Shown here piece by piece: positions 21,315 to 34,100 of a DNA stretch of 64,000 bases. The notes below the pieces were generated by a model. The model did not search any database and was not told where the DNA came from. It was given only the letters and a program-made list of their open reading frames with translations. This DNA comes from Platycnemis pennipes. Its lineage: Eukaryota > Arthropoda > Insecta > Odonata > Platycnemididae. Within the stretch, counting starts at the first letter, position 1. Every line of letters starts with the position of its first letter. The stretch covers positions 54,788,872 through 54,852,871 of the forward strand of contig OW121852.1 in NCBI GenBank assembly GCA_933228895.1, written 5' to 3'. The translations under genes were made by a program, and so were the position numbers.

Positions 21315-24300
21315 TCCTACTTTTGCGATAAAATGCAACGTGTGCACGTATCCCTTTTAGTGGAATGCCTCTATTTCCTTGGTTTGTTTTTCCTAAAATA
21401 TTTTTATCCTTTACCTTATGATAAGTCCTTAATTCATTCTTTGCGTACGCTTGATTATTACTGCTCTTTCCGCTTTCTCACCTCTCACCATCATATATTT
21501 GTAGTCTCTGCATATGAGTATGTGACAATATATACATATGTATATTACCTTAAATACTGTTTCCTGTGGTTCTAGCTAGCTTCAATTTATATCCTCCTCC
21601 TTCTCATCTCCAGTTACCGCTCCAGTATAGTAGCTTAGAAATTAATAAGCTTTTTAATCGTGTACCTGTCTATTTCCGTGACAACTTCAGCCTTCCACTT
21701 TCTCTAGATACCTCCTATTTTGATATTTTTAAACTAAGTCTGGAGTTGATCCTAGTCCTTTAATTAAGATCCCCCCTGTCTCCAGGAAGTGAGAAAATGT
21801 ATGCCCTAATGCTCAAGTCTGTGTATAACCATCATAGAAGCTTACTGGCATCTTCTGGCATTGCTCAACATTTTCCTCGTGGGATTGCATGCAAGGTGAT
21901 TCATCGTGGCGCTCGTGAGTGCTACACGCTTTCTCTTGCTAAAGATGTCACCGTTGTATTCTAGTGTCTCGAAACTTGATTCTTCTGCCTCCCCCACCTT
22001 AAGCTCATCATAGCATCCCAGTCTCCCATCTTTACTGCTCTCTCCCGGAAAAGATCCTTAGTAACGATATAACTGATCGCGTGCATTAATCACTTCAAAT
22101 CTTCGGCTCCAATGAAGCTGAATCCTATGATTAGTATCATAGTATTTTATCACTACAAAAGCAGGACGGAGGTCTCGGGTTCATATCCGGGAGGAGTCTC
22201 TTTTTTACACGTCCAGCGAAACCGCAGCTGTGGATTTTGTGGCAACCACATATTCCTGGAAAACTACAGGAGGAATAGGGAAAGAAACCGTGCACTCCTC
22301 CTGAACAACCCTGATGTGTGGAGCTGCATAATCAGCTCGACCCTCACCAACCTGTCCGACTTTCGGATTGAATTCAATGGTTCATTTTTAGTAGTTTTGT
22401 TTCACTTTGCCAATCTGAATGGACGAGTATTATTCCGAAGTTGTAGTTAATTCTTATCACGCATTAAGTGAATACACCTACGGTAAATTACTTTTAACTT
22501 GATTATTGGTTCAATAGTCTTTGCAGTCTTCTCGTGCGATTTCGCCTCAATTAATAGGTTATGTATTCATATATAGACAAATATATTTGCATTTAGGCGT
22601 GCATTTTAATTTCCTGCATTGCGTGACGGTTTCCATTGTACCTGATTTTTTCATAGTTACGATACTCCTAGCCTTCTTTATTTCCAGCACAAAAAGGTAT
22701 TAAAATTGGTACTTGGTTAAAATATGCGACATATTATTGCATGAATACTTCAGAATTCCTAATATTGTTCAATAATGCTGAATTTCCACTTTTTTGATCC
22801 CTCACCCGTGTTATTTCACTTCAATCAATAGATTATCTATTCCTTTAGGTGAAATTCTTTGAGGTGAGGTGTTCACCCTCTATTCCCTAAAACCACTAAA
22901 TAATTTAACGCTGCCAGTGATCCCAATCGTTTTTGGAATTAATAGAATAGACTATCTTCATTAATACATTATTCATATCTTAATACTAAAAGTAATTTAC
23001 TGATTATTTTTTTCATCATCGTTATTATTTGGACAGAAATGAATTTTACTATGAATCTTTCTCCCTACGTAAAATAAGGCTAGATTGCCCTCTCCCAGTT
23101 GACAGTACATTGTATCGGTTGGCCCATCCCTTTCCCCATTTGGCGTCACGGAATTTTAGGACGGCCTCTTAAGTTCTCTAAGAGTCAGATAATGTGGTAT
23201 TACCAAGATTCCACGGCATTTCAATGACACCCAGATTATGGAGAACCGATGGCAACATTTTGTCCCACTTTCGTTTGTGGAGCAACATCTAGCGTTCAGC
23301 GTGAAGTCCGAATTAAAATTTTCCTCGCCGGGTGAAATCAGCGAATTTTTGTATGCGCCGAAGAAAATTTAAGTATTCTGATTTACCCTGCATGATACTC
23401 TACTTCTCTAAGATTTTCAGCCGTGGACTTGACATAACTGAAAATGGCAAATGTTTGGTTTGATGAAAGCCATTGTTCTGCTGAAAGAACATGAAACAAA
23501 CCACCCAATTTCATTTCTAAATTCTGTGATAATATAACAACTTTCGTGTGAAGCCCTTGAATATACTAGCATTAATAACTTGGACATGAATCATCAAGGG
23601 TATGGCTGCAAATATATCTTGAGCTCGCATGAAATAAAGAGGGTGAGAAGAAATCCTTAGAAGTTCTAAATTCCCAGATATCGTGCCGCATTCAATGAAA
23701 TTCGTCTTTCATTGGATGAAGCAACATTCAGCCTACATATCCTCGAAACATACCATCATCTGCATCAATATAATATCATTGTCTAATTTTCGGTGTAGAT
23801 GCATTTCTGTTATTCTTCTGCATTTCGCTATCTTTCTTTCCGTTTTTTCGAAGAAGCCTGAAAATAAAAGTATATGGATGAGATGGAGCTCAAAAACAAC
23901 TGAAATTCCTAAGACTAGTTTCTCCAGGAATAATTTTACGAGTCATCATATATATAGTCCAAGCGCTTGCAATATTATTCCCCGTTGTTCTTTGGTTTCA
24001 GTGTGGGATCCTGCTTTGGGGAGCTTCTATAGAAGCAACTGCATCGGGTAGAAAAAACGAAATAGAAGCTTAGTTTGCAGTTTCCTAACTGTTAATTTGA
24101 GGGGTCACCGATGGGATAAACTATTGGCCGTTGTCAATGTTTATGCTCATGTTTATTGGGTGACAAATCGAAACAAATACAAGATTCCCTGTGGAGGAGA
24201 ATATATTAGGCGTGACGCTGTGGCACATATCCGTTTTGAATACAATGATAATCACTTGGTGAATTCCTCTGATGATTAGTTGACATGACCTGAAGATGAA

Positions 24301-27013
24301 ACAATAATTTGAAAACAGGAGGACCGTGTCAATAAAATCATTAGTGGAAATAACCAAAAATAGTAACAAATAAATAATAGTGGAAATTTATAGTTTTATC
24401 CGTAATTTACTTCGGATTGAGGACTAAGTAGTTTGTTGCCTTGTCAACATAACATTAATCTCAAACGCAAAACACTCCAAAATACAAAATGACTCATAAC
24501 TTTCCAAAGGGGAGAATTCAATGTGGATACGTCTTGGTCAGTTTGATTTCTTGGCTGTCGTCTTCAAATTATCTCGAAAATTTAATTTAAATCTTATGTT
24601 CTAGCGTATCTCAAGTTTAATTCATAGATCAGATAATTCAGGGTGATTAAATCAAATGCAAACATACTAGAAACGTTCCTGGCGTGGTCCTCCGCCATTT
24701 GGAGGTACGTCAAGTAAGGGGATTTTCCATGTCGTCGAGTCTCTCTTTTGCATATTATTTTCAATCTCTCGGCCTCCCCTTCAGCCCGATCTGAAAATTA
24801 AAGTTCATAGACCTAGAATAGTGATAATAGAATAGTACCAACAAAACAATAATCACGAAATTGCAATCATGATAAACACTTAGTTGTATTATTTAAGCGT
24901 GTGGGTACAAACTCGAAATAATATAATAAGTGATCGTGGGTAGTTGTAGGTTTAGATGGTTAAGAAATTTCCTAAATACTTCTAAACACACTCATTTACC
25001 TGGATCGCCCTATCTTTCATTTAGTGTTCTTAAGCTCCAAACACTATCCCTCTCTCATAATTCCATCCAAACTGTCCATTCTTCTCTTCCCTTTATCTAT
25101 TCCCTAGTATTATCCTCTGTCACATTCTACCAGATATCATCTTCCGCTCTTATCCTTTCCAACACTTGTACAACATAATATAGATATAAACTATTCTATC
25201 TGCTTGTCCTAAATTAAAGTACCGGTATTAATGGGATGTCCTGTTTAATTACCCACTGAACTGGATTCTCCATCTGCCATTGCTTGCAGCGGTGTCGGAA
25301 GTGGGGAGCAGGGGTGGGAATTTGCCCCCTTGAGAAATGAGTCTTCATTAATAAAAATTAAATTTCACTTATTTCCAGCTTGCCTATTCCCTTCTGACAC
25401 CTACCTCCTTCATGTGCACTTTTAGCAGAATTCTAGTCTCTACCCCCTCCTATCCGAAAAAAAATCCTTTTCATAGGAGCCGGGCCCTTTTCTTAAGAGC
25501 CGGGCCCTTTTCAAGGTTGGCCCCTCCCAGCGAAAATATTTCCGACGCCCCTGATTGCTTGTGCCCTCTGAGCTATGCATGAATTCCAGATTATCTCGAG
25601 AATATTTCAGATTAATGTCCTGTTCATGCAATCAAATTTTATATTCCCCAATATTCCCATTAACTTTGCCAACCTGCTCTGCGATTACCATTCTCCCTGA
25701 TTTTTTGTTCATTATTGCGGTTACCCCACGGTGACTCTCATCCAGCGGCTGAATAACACCCCGAAACGTGGGGGGTGGGCAAACTCCTTGAAAAATCTGT
25801 AAAATGGGGGGGGGGGTATTTTTTTGAGTCGGACGCATGCAAGGCCTTGAGTAATGTGCCGTATGTTTTTTAGTCGGAGCGGTTTGTATTTGAGTGTCAC
25901 TTAAGAAAAATATTGGGCCAATGAGCAAAATTCTTGTGAATAATTAATGTAAAAATAAAAGTGATGCAATAAAACGGCAAAATGTTACAAAATCAAGGAA
26001 AAGTTGTTTCCGTTAACGCCTAAATTATTATCATATTTAGGTTGATTTATTCAAATTGGGATGAGGGTGGTAAGTGTATAACAGGTAAGCGATGTAACAT
26101 TATTAGTGGAATGAAAACAGATCGAATTACCATGTTAAATGAGCCAACGTATTCAAACAAAATACATCTCGCATTTCTCCGCGCTACGAGTTCTCATCGG
26201 ATCAATCTCTCGGCACCATAGGAGTGCAGGTACATAGCCAGAAATTTGCTTCGGAAGGGGGAAAATTGGCGTAGCTTGAAACAAATCAGCCTTGCCCATT
26301 CGGTGCCTACATGTTATAAATCTCTTCCCTTAGTTTTCAGTGCTTGGTATTTACTTTTTCAGTGCCCATACTTATCTCTTTTCACTATTTAAGTTCACTG
26401 CTAAAATCAGAAAAAAACTATCGCTCCAGAAGCCTTTATTGTCCTCCTATCTCACTCACTCGATTCTAGCATATTTAATTTCCCCTCAATTTCCTTCTGG
26501 ATATTTTCAAAATTCTCTGCCCTTAGTATCGTTCTAAGTTCAAAGTTTCTATTCAGACAGTTGTCGCTCTCAACGTCCTAGTTTTATTCTTAGACGCTGC
26601 AATTTCTATCTAACCTCTCAAGTCGTTCGAGAGATGACGACCAGTGGGTACTTCCTTCCACTGACGATCGCGACTCTCGCCCCAGCGACTGGCCCCTGAA
26701 TTTTCCAGTAATCAATGCTATACTTTCCAAGTACGTCATGTTTGTCTTGGAAAAGAATGGTTAGAGTCATTTTTCCGTTCCTACCTCCATAGATTTTTTA
26801 CGTGACACCACTGCATGAGAAGATGAATAGAAATGACCATGTCCCTGAAATGAAATGACCTTTCGTTGTAGCCATTTAGGGGAGGTGACCAACAACTTAG
26901 GCCATTTGCGCCATAGAGGACAGGTGGGTAACTGGGTACAGGTAGGAGCAAGAACAATGTATAACAGTGTACTTGGGTGGGAGCTTTCAGAGACCAGAGG
27001 AATGAAGGGTGGA
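21315..27013. other. Long non-coding stretch
   Basis: No exon with supporting splice sites. Seen within it: a tRNA-like B box GGTTCATATCC near 22171 that may be a SINE head of another family; a duplicated GAGCCGGGCCCTTTTC at 25477-25492 and 25497-25512; and a G run of about ten bases near 25806-25816. A donor-like CAG|GTAAAT on the minus strand near 25002 has stops in every upstream frame. Confidence 0.4.
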
Positions 27014-27238
27014 GAGAAATCCGGCGTAGGCATTAGCCTGCTCTTAACGAAAGGCGCCTAGGGGTCACGGCTTAACGTCCCTTCCGACGAACGAAGTAGG
27101 CACATTCTTAACTCGAAATGCTCTCCACAAGGCACTCAAGTGGGGACCGGTATATCAATGAAAAATTCTCCAGTGCCGGGATTCGGACCCGGGCCCTTGG
27201 GATGGGATGCCAGTACTTTAGCCACCACACCGACCCTA
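27014..27238 (-). repeat. SINE family A, copy 4 (well preserved)
   Basis: The complement shows the clearest copy: head GGTGTGGTGGCTAAAGTACT, then a B box in CCGGGTCCGAATCCCGGCA, body TTTTTCATTGATATACCGG, then GTGCCTTGTGGAGAGCATTT, GGGACGTTAAGCCGTGACCC and CTTTCGTTAAGAGCAGGC. Useful as the reference for the family. Confidence 0.88.
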
Positions 27239-27554
27239 TTCCCACGACCTTTCGTCTGGCTTCTACCCTTCCACCAATTTGGCATGGGTGACACTACAAG
27301 GAGCAGTATTCATTGATACATCCAGTGCACCACCAAAGGCAACGCGTATGCCCATCCACCGCGTCAAGTGATTGTCCATGTAGAGGGTTGTCACAGCGAC
27401 GAGTAAGATATTCAGTTTATGAAAAAGCTATCAGGAACTCAACGGAAGAGTTGAATGGTAGATTATTGAATCCTTTACAATTATTCAGGGTAAATTGCGA
27501 ATCTGCAGGTTAAGATCGCATTTCACTTACTATGATTTGCAATTAGTATCTAGT

Positions 27555-28065
27555 CACACCTCGGCTATTATTCTCTTTGTCCATTGGATGATGATTCTTT
27601 CTTCGATCAGTTCTAAGGCTTCTTCCGTAATCCATGGCTTCTTGACAACTTTTCTTCTTCTAAGAACTTTTTATGTGGCTTCCTGTAGTCCACATTTAAT
27701 GTTTTCCCAGCGCTTTTACACTGATTTCACAGACAGGTCCTCGCCTATGTTGTTTCCTAATGATTTATGAAATGCCAACTGAGCTGTTGAGCCTCCATTT
27801 TTTCTACTTGCCGTATGTTTTATTTAATTTCTTGAATTTTAGATGGCATTTCATCATCACTGAAATGTGGTCACTTTCGATGTCTGCCCCAGGGTAGCTT
27901 TTGCAGTATTTCACCTGGTTCCTAAATCTCTGGTTCAAAAATGTAGTCTATTTGAAATCTGCTTCTGTCTCCTGGCATGTTCCATATGTATCTTCTTCGG
28001 TGGTAATTTTTAAACATTGTGTTAACTAACGCTGTGTGCAGAACTCCAGTAGTCTTTCTTCTCCT
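27555..28065 (-). pseudogene. RTE-like LINE endonuclease-domain fragment
   Basis: The minus strand encodes, across frameshifts, MFKNYHRRRYIWNMPGDRSR, then FQIDYIF, then CKSYPGADIESDHISVMMKC. These are the C-terminal blocks of the apurinic endonuclease domain of RTE/BovB-type LINEs, ending in the catalytic SDH motif. Downstream linker coding with a YGRSL-type segment follows in broken frames. It carries no reverse transcriptase, so it is a separate, internally derived piece from a different copy than the elements at 41123 and 47676. Confidence 0.75.
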
Positions 28066-28318
28066 CTCAAAACCAACCCTAACCGATAGAAGACTCAATT
28101 ATAAAGAAGGTACATGAAAATCCTTTTTGGTCTTAAGAGAATTTACATTCGTAATTTTCACCTTAATAGTTACGTATGCAGATCGTATTTTGGAAGGATT
28201 CTAGTAACGATCTCTACTAGTAATTGACCGGTTTGGACTTTACCCCACCCTAAGAGCCATCCTCATTCATTACAAATAGTTTTTATTTCATTAAGATTTT
28301 TCAGCTTTTGACAATATT

Positions 28319-28393
28319 GAATGCTGCTTCAACTTTGTGAATGGATTCATTTCAGTTAGTCGCATGGGATCAGCAACTGTGTTTATTTTGAAT
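28319..28393. repeat. Direct repeat copy 1 (75 bp)
   Basis: GAATGCTGCTTCAACTTTGT to the end is nearly identical to 28808-28882, with two visible differences (GTCGCA/GTTGCA and TCAGCA/TCACCA). Offset 489 bp. Flanks differ, so it is either a dispersed repeat or a local duplication. Confidence 0.9.
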
Positions 28394-28807
28394 TTCTTAA
28401 GGTCAATTGACCTTCACTCCGCCAGTCGAGGACGACAATCCTGTGTTCCGCCCTCAGTTGAAATGTGTTTTCTGATCGCAGTGCAAAGGTCGGTCGCACA
28501 CCCAACGAGTTGCAACAATTGTGGGTCTCAAGTTTTCTTATCATGCTATAATCATCACTTACGATTGCTTCCGTCCTTTTGTTTTAGGTGATACAATGAC
28601 TTTCATTATTCTATCAAATTATTCCCTTATGAGATATCTCCTACGCTCCTACGTATACATCCACGATATCTTTCTTTTTTTAGACTGGCAGTACTTACGG
28701 TAGGTATGTTATCCGTTACGTCCGCATTCTTCGCGAACATCCCACCTAATATTCTTCGTCTATCTCCACCTAATATTTCCTTATTTTTTAAATATTATTC
28801 CTTATAC

Positions 28808-28882
28808 GAATGCTGCTTCAACTTTGTGAATGGATTCATTTCAGTTAGTTGCATGGGATCACCAACTGTGTTTATTTTGAAT
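28808..28882. repeat. Direct repeat copy 2 (75 bp)
   Basis: Partner of 28319-28393. Surrounding pyrimidine-rich sequence to about 29.1 kb has the look of old LINE antisense sequence, but no protein motif could be read. Confidence 0.9.
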
Positions 28883-29140
28883 ACTCGTTATCTAATCTTG
28901 AAAGTTATCCTCATCTTGGTCATTTTAATCTCCATGTCCGAAAGTTTGGGCCCATTATCTGTTATGTAACAGAGTTTTCCCACATTAAAACTCCTAGCCT
29001 TAATATCCCAGCTTCCTTTCGTATCTTTATGTATTTCTCTTAGTGGACGGAGTCGCCTGTTTCGTGCTGCATGATAACATCTTAACAGTACATCCCGTAT
29101 GGCACATCCAATATTTTCTCTATTACTTCCCTATTCCGTC

Positions 29141-29182
29141 AAATTGCCCTCTCCACAACACAAATTGCCCTCTCCACAACAC
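29141..29182. repeat. Exact tandem duplication, 21-bp unit
   Basis: AAATTGCCCTCTCCACAACA plus C is present twice back to back without change, implying a recent event. Confidence 0.95.
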
Positions 29183-30867
29183 TTTCTTCTCCTAACAAGT
29201 TTTCCTTTAAACTTGTCCTGTTGACTCGTTTTAAACTCGATCAAAAAGTCCCTATTTCAAGCATTTTACCTTAAATGAAACTATGAAAGATTCGTTTCAT
29301 CTTTTGAATTCATTTTTTGTTGTATCTGATCACCGTAGGAATCATGAAATAGAGGGCTGGAGTGCTGTTGCTAGATTGTTCACTGGACAGTATCTGCTAT
29401 TGATTCGCTTTTTTAACCACAATACGTCACTACAATGTTATTTTCGGAAATATTAGAAAACATTTCATCATGTTCTCATGAGATCTGGAAGCTCGGAATT
29501 TTTTTATTTTACCCCAGAGGGTAACTTTACCATAAATCCGTTCCTTTGTTATATTCTTATAACTTAAAAAATATTAGTACTGAACTCGCAAATCGATTCA
29601 CCTATGTTCATCGAGAAGATGAAGTAAAATGACCCCGCTCTTGAAATCGATAGATATTGTTGAATGTTTTTGTCTTAATGCTAAGCTGCTTTCTAACGGT
29701 CGTTTTCCCAGCACGTTCTTGAGAGGTGGCGATGATGCCTTGGATGATAAATTTTGAATGGTCACGTAATTCGATCATTTTCAGGGATAGCGGCGATGGT
29801 CTGGATTTCCACCTCTGCCCTTGTGATTTATGTGCTCTTGTGACCGATTTCCATACTCCGAGAAGGGGCAAGATTAGCAGTTCATATTTGCTGTGGATCA
29901 GAGGTGGGTCTATTTAATTAGCCACTTTGATTTGTCTGTCATGCAAACAGAAGAAAACTGTATGCAAAGGTGTGCATCCGAAAGTAGCAATTGACGCTGT
30001 AACCGTCAGGCGGTACATAATGTGCTCAAATGCGTTTAAAATAGCTACTGATATGATTTTTCTGTGCGTAAATGCCCTACAAAACCGTTTCTCGAGACCA
30101 TTTTCGGGTTTTATCCGTGAGTTATGATCATCTCTGAAGATCATAGATGAATAATATTTGCTTTCTTTAAAATTCGAAAGATACGACTCGCGGGAGTGTT
30201 TGCATGAAAAGCTGTGGATAATGAAGCATCAGCGAATATCTTTTACGGTAAAGATTCCGGATGCTTGTGGAGGAGTTAAATAACTAAATTTGGCCAGAAA
30301 AAAATCGTACCTTCAATGGATATTCTCGATTAGATTTCGCGTGGATTACGAAACTCGTTATCAAGGTTGAATGCTCTATGATTTCGAGATAAAAGGCTCT
30401 GGAAAAGTTTCTTGAATTCGATCAAATGGCCTTGGATTATGTGCTGTTAAGGGAGTGTAGCCTAAACAGCAAAATCGAGATGTTACGGTACAAGTTATGG
30501 TTCTTACTATTAGTGAGGAAGATTTCCAGAATTGTTGTAGAAAGCGAAATGTATGAGTCGCTCAATGAAGGAAAGGCCTGGTTTACTCCCGTTTCCGAGA
30601 ACTGTGTGTTATTTTCCTTGAGAACTTTCTCTGTCTACCGTATTTGAGCCATCACATCATCCAGCCTCGATATTACTTGTCATGCACTATTTTGTTAAGT
30701 AGAATTTTTCCTTTGGCGACTATTTTGTGCACATTCATTATTATCATAGTTGTCTGTGTGTGCATTAAATACTTTGCCTCAAGTATTTTCAGGAATTTGA
30801 TAAGTGCTTTTGGATTGTTGTCAAATGTGGACTAATTTTTTTAAGGAAATATCTTTTTCCTCAACTG

Positions 30868-31128
30868 TGGATACTTACGCGGGGCTTCTGAGAGGCCGTG
30901 TTCGAGTCCCGGTAGTGGCCTATTTCATTTTGGAGAATACCCATCCCTTGAATTGCTTCTGTTTAACGAAAAATTTCTGTAATCTGTATCTCGGATTGGA
31001 CGAATGGGAACATTGGACTGTGAACGCTTAGACCAGATAAACAATAGAACTGGTTAGTCAGTGAAACCCTTGGCGTCTTTTGATAAGTGCAGCCTAATGC
31101 CGATGCCAGGTTTCTACCCACCCTTGCT
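30868..31128 (+). repeat. SINE family A, copy 5 (diverged)
   Basis: The head has CGTGTTCGAGTCCCGGTAG (B box), and the tail GATAAGTGCAGCCTAATGCC, GATGCCAGGTTTCTACCCAC. The middle is poorly conserved. Confidence 0.6.
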
Positions 31129-34100
31129 CCACTCCCTAGGTTCCTACAGCTTCCTTACGCTCACACATATCCGTAATGGAGAAAATGGCCTGGGCTGTCG
31201 GTCAATTCCCCTTTAATAACAACTCATATTATTACAACATTCCCCCAAGTTCATATTTATCGTGCTCTATTCGCATTACACATGTTATATCGTTTCTCCA
31301 TTAGCTTACGTGTGTTTCAGGTCCGTATGGAATTATCCTGTTGCTAGTTATTCTGTCTTCAAGAGCGTCAGAATCGATTTTCAACAAACACATCCACTCA
31401 CTTTTCTCATTTAAAAACGTTTTATCTTAGCAATGTGTATCAACAGTTCGGTATACCTTATACCTCTTCACACTATTCAAAACGCTTATAATTCTTCCCT
31501 CTCCTTCGTTTTTTTACGTTCTGACTGCTATAATGACTACCAGTATATCATCATCTTTAATGACTTGAACTATCCACTCAATTTGCAACCGACTTATTTC
31601 CTTCTAAAATATTCGCTCCTCCAACACGCGCCACGAAGGAAGGGGCGCCGCGCCGTGGGAATGGAAAATGCTTCTTTTTATTCGGAGATTGGAAACTTAC
31701 TTCATGTCCAGCTAGCTAATTTCCTAATTTTTCACGACCTAATTTTTACTACCACATACAACTGATTAATATGTGTTACAATAGGGTTTGACAAGTGGGG
31801 GGAGAGGGGAAAACGCCGGAATACACTCACGCCTGGTTAAACATTTTGTCTTAAGCCGGCTAGCATCTGTTAAGGCTGCTTTACTTGAAACTAAAAATTC
31901 TAGTTTGACGCGGCGTCAAAACGTGTAAATTGAATCCATCTGTTATTCTTGCGTGTGATTTCTTAATCATGTATATTTTCTAATGATTCTTGTATTATTC
32001 TAATCTACTCCTCTTTGCTAATGTCCTTAGTAATTAAATGCCTTCATGAAAGTTCTCAACCCCTTCCCAAAAGTAAATTATCCTCATCTACATATTAATC
32101 CACCCATCATAATATTTCGGGATGTATGAGCTATTGTGTCTTGTAAACATTTTCCTAGAATTTTCGTAAAATTATGCTTTTCTCTTTTCCAACCTATTTT
32201 TCGTTTACCCTACATATTTTTCATATTTTCCGAGTCTACATAATTTAAACTCTTCTCGAATATACAAAGATCAGCAGAAGCATCCAGCATTATATCGTCC
32301 TGGTTCCTTTCTATTAACAATCGCGATGGCGTCACGACATGCCCTCTATTATTAAACCGATTTTTTCTATAGATACGTTGATCTTCTTCTTCGGCCTTCC
32401 TAATTTCGAGGTCATCCGTCACTACACGTGAAATTAAGCTGATTTTCCTATGTACTTTTAAGGTTGATGATATGAGAGGGAGGGGTCAAAGGTTTTAATG
32501 AAAGTTCTTCGGGTCATACTCTTTCCTCGTGACTACAGCTAAGTTAAAGTATTTCTTGAATTCCTACCTGGCTTTAGTATCTCTTGATGGAATACTATCT
32601 GTTACCATTATCTTTTGCGATAATTTCCCAAAATTCTTTCCTTAACTCGCCATCTAAAATTCATTAACCCATATTAATTTTGTCCATTCCGCATTCCGTT
32701 TGTGTATTCAAGCATTAAAGACTTATTACTTAAATGTTTTCTTGTTCTTGTAAAATTTGTATGCGTTATCGTATTTTAAAGTCATATTTCTGCACGTAAC
32801 TTGAATTATTTTAGGTGGTAGTGCTAACAACTTGTCTTGTTCCTGATCATAAGAATGAATTTCCCTTTCTTACCCATCGATAGCTTTTTGTCTTCGCGAA
32901 CGGTTTCGCGAACATCCATGTACTCACTTTTGCACCACTCTTTATCTTTTGTTTAGTAGCTATTTCCACCAGGCTTTCTTTGCCACATTAGTTCCTCCTT
33001 TAAGTATGCTATCCCATCTTTGCTCTATAGTTCCACTAGGTTATTAGAAGCAACCTTGGTATGCACCTTGTTTGGGCAACCTTAGAATCTAGAAGGTTGA
33101 TCGCAAGATTAAAGTTACTCGAAAAATTTAAATCTGACTGCAAACATATCTACCCCACACTACTTACACAGGACAGAAAAAAATGACAACTTAAGATAAA
33201 TCAACTGTCGAACGGAGCGATACAAGAATTCGTCTTTCCCACGCACAATACACGATTACAACGCAAGCAAAGTATAATTATTTCAAACACATTACATACC
33301 ATACTACAATATTAATCAACATTTTTTTCTGCCTAATATCAACTTCACAGCTGGTGACCTACCACCCCCTTCCACTCGCCCTTGTGGTGGATCGCAGGGT
33401 AAAATGATAGGGTATCGCAGGGAAGATGTTAGGGATTGTACAATCATTCTATGATCCACTGTAATATTTTTATTCTCCATCTTTCTTCTCTGATTTCCCG
33501 TCATTTTCTTTCTTGATCCATGTCTTCTTAATTCTCTTCTTTTAATAATCTTCTGTGGCTACTATATGTTGCTTCCATTATCACTGCTTTTTGCTCTTCC
33601 AACTTTCATATTTAGTTCCAGTAACCGTGTCCACAATCACAATGTTGTCCTCCCAAGTTTTCGTATGCCTTTCTTTTCAACATATCTAGGATTTCTACGT
33701 TTAATTTCTTTAGTCTTCTTTCGATTTTAAACATTTAGATCCGCTGAATTTCTGTTGTACTAACTTATGACCAGATTTTTAATCGGTAATAGGGAACCTA
33801 CGAATTGGTGGCACTGATCCTAAACCAGTGCCTAGCGGCATGGCAAGGCAATACCTTTGGAGTTGATGGAGGTGATTCCTCGTATTATTCGCCGAAACCG
33901 ATTAGATACGACATTGCATTTACGAGTTTGCATGATAAGCTACCAGGTCCACGACTAACGTTTACGTGGTGAGCTCTATATGGTGTGATTCATGATCATT
34001 CCTTTGTATTGATTTTCCCTTCCAATAGAAGCATCTATGAACGTGAGGAAGAGGGTAATTACTCCCACGCATAACGTACTCTTGCCTTAACCCTCAGGAT

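Noticed and set aside
22112..22450. 112-codon plus frame with a Cys pair (GFCGNH).
   Set aside because: It begins at a tRNA-like B box and probably represents SINE-type sequence; one Cys pair is not enough for a zinc finger.
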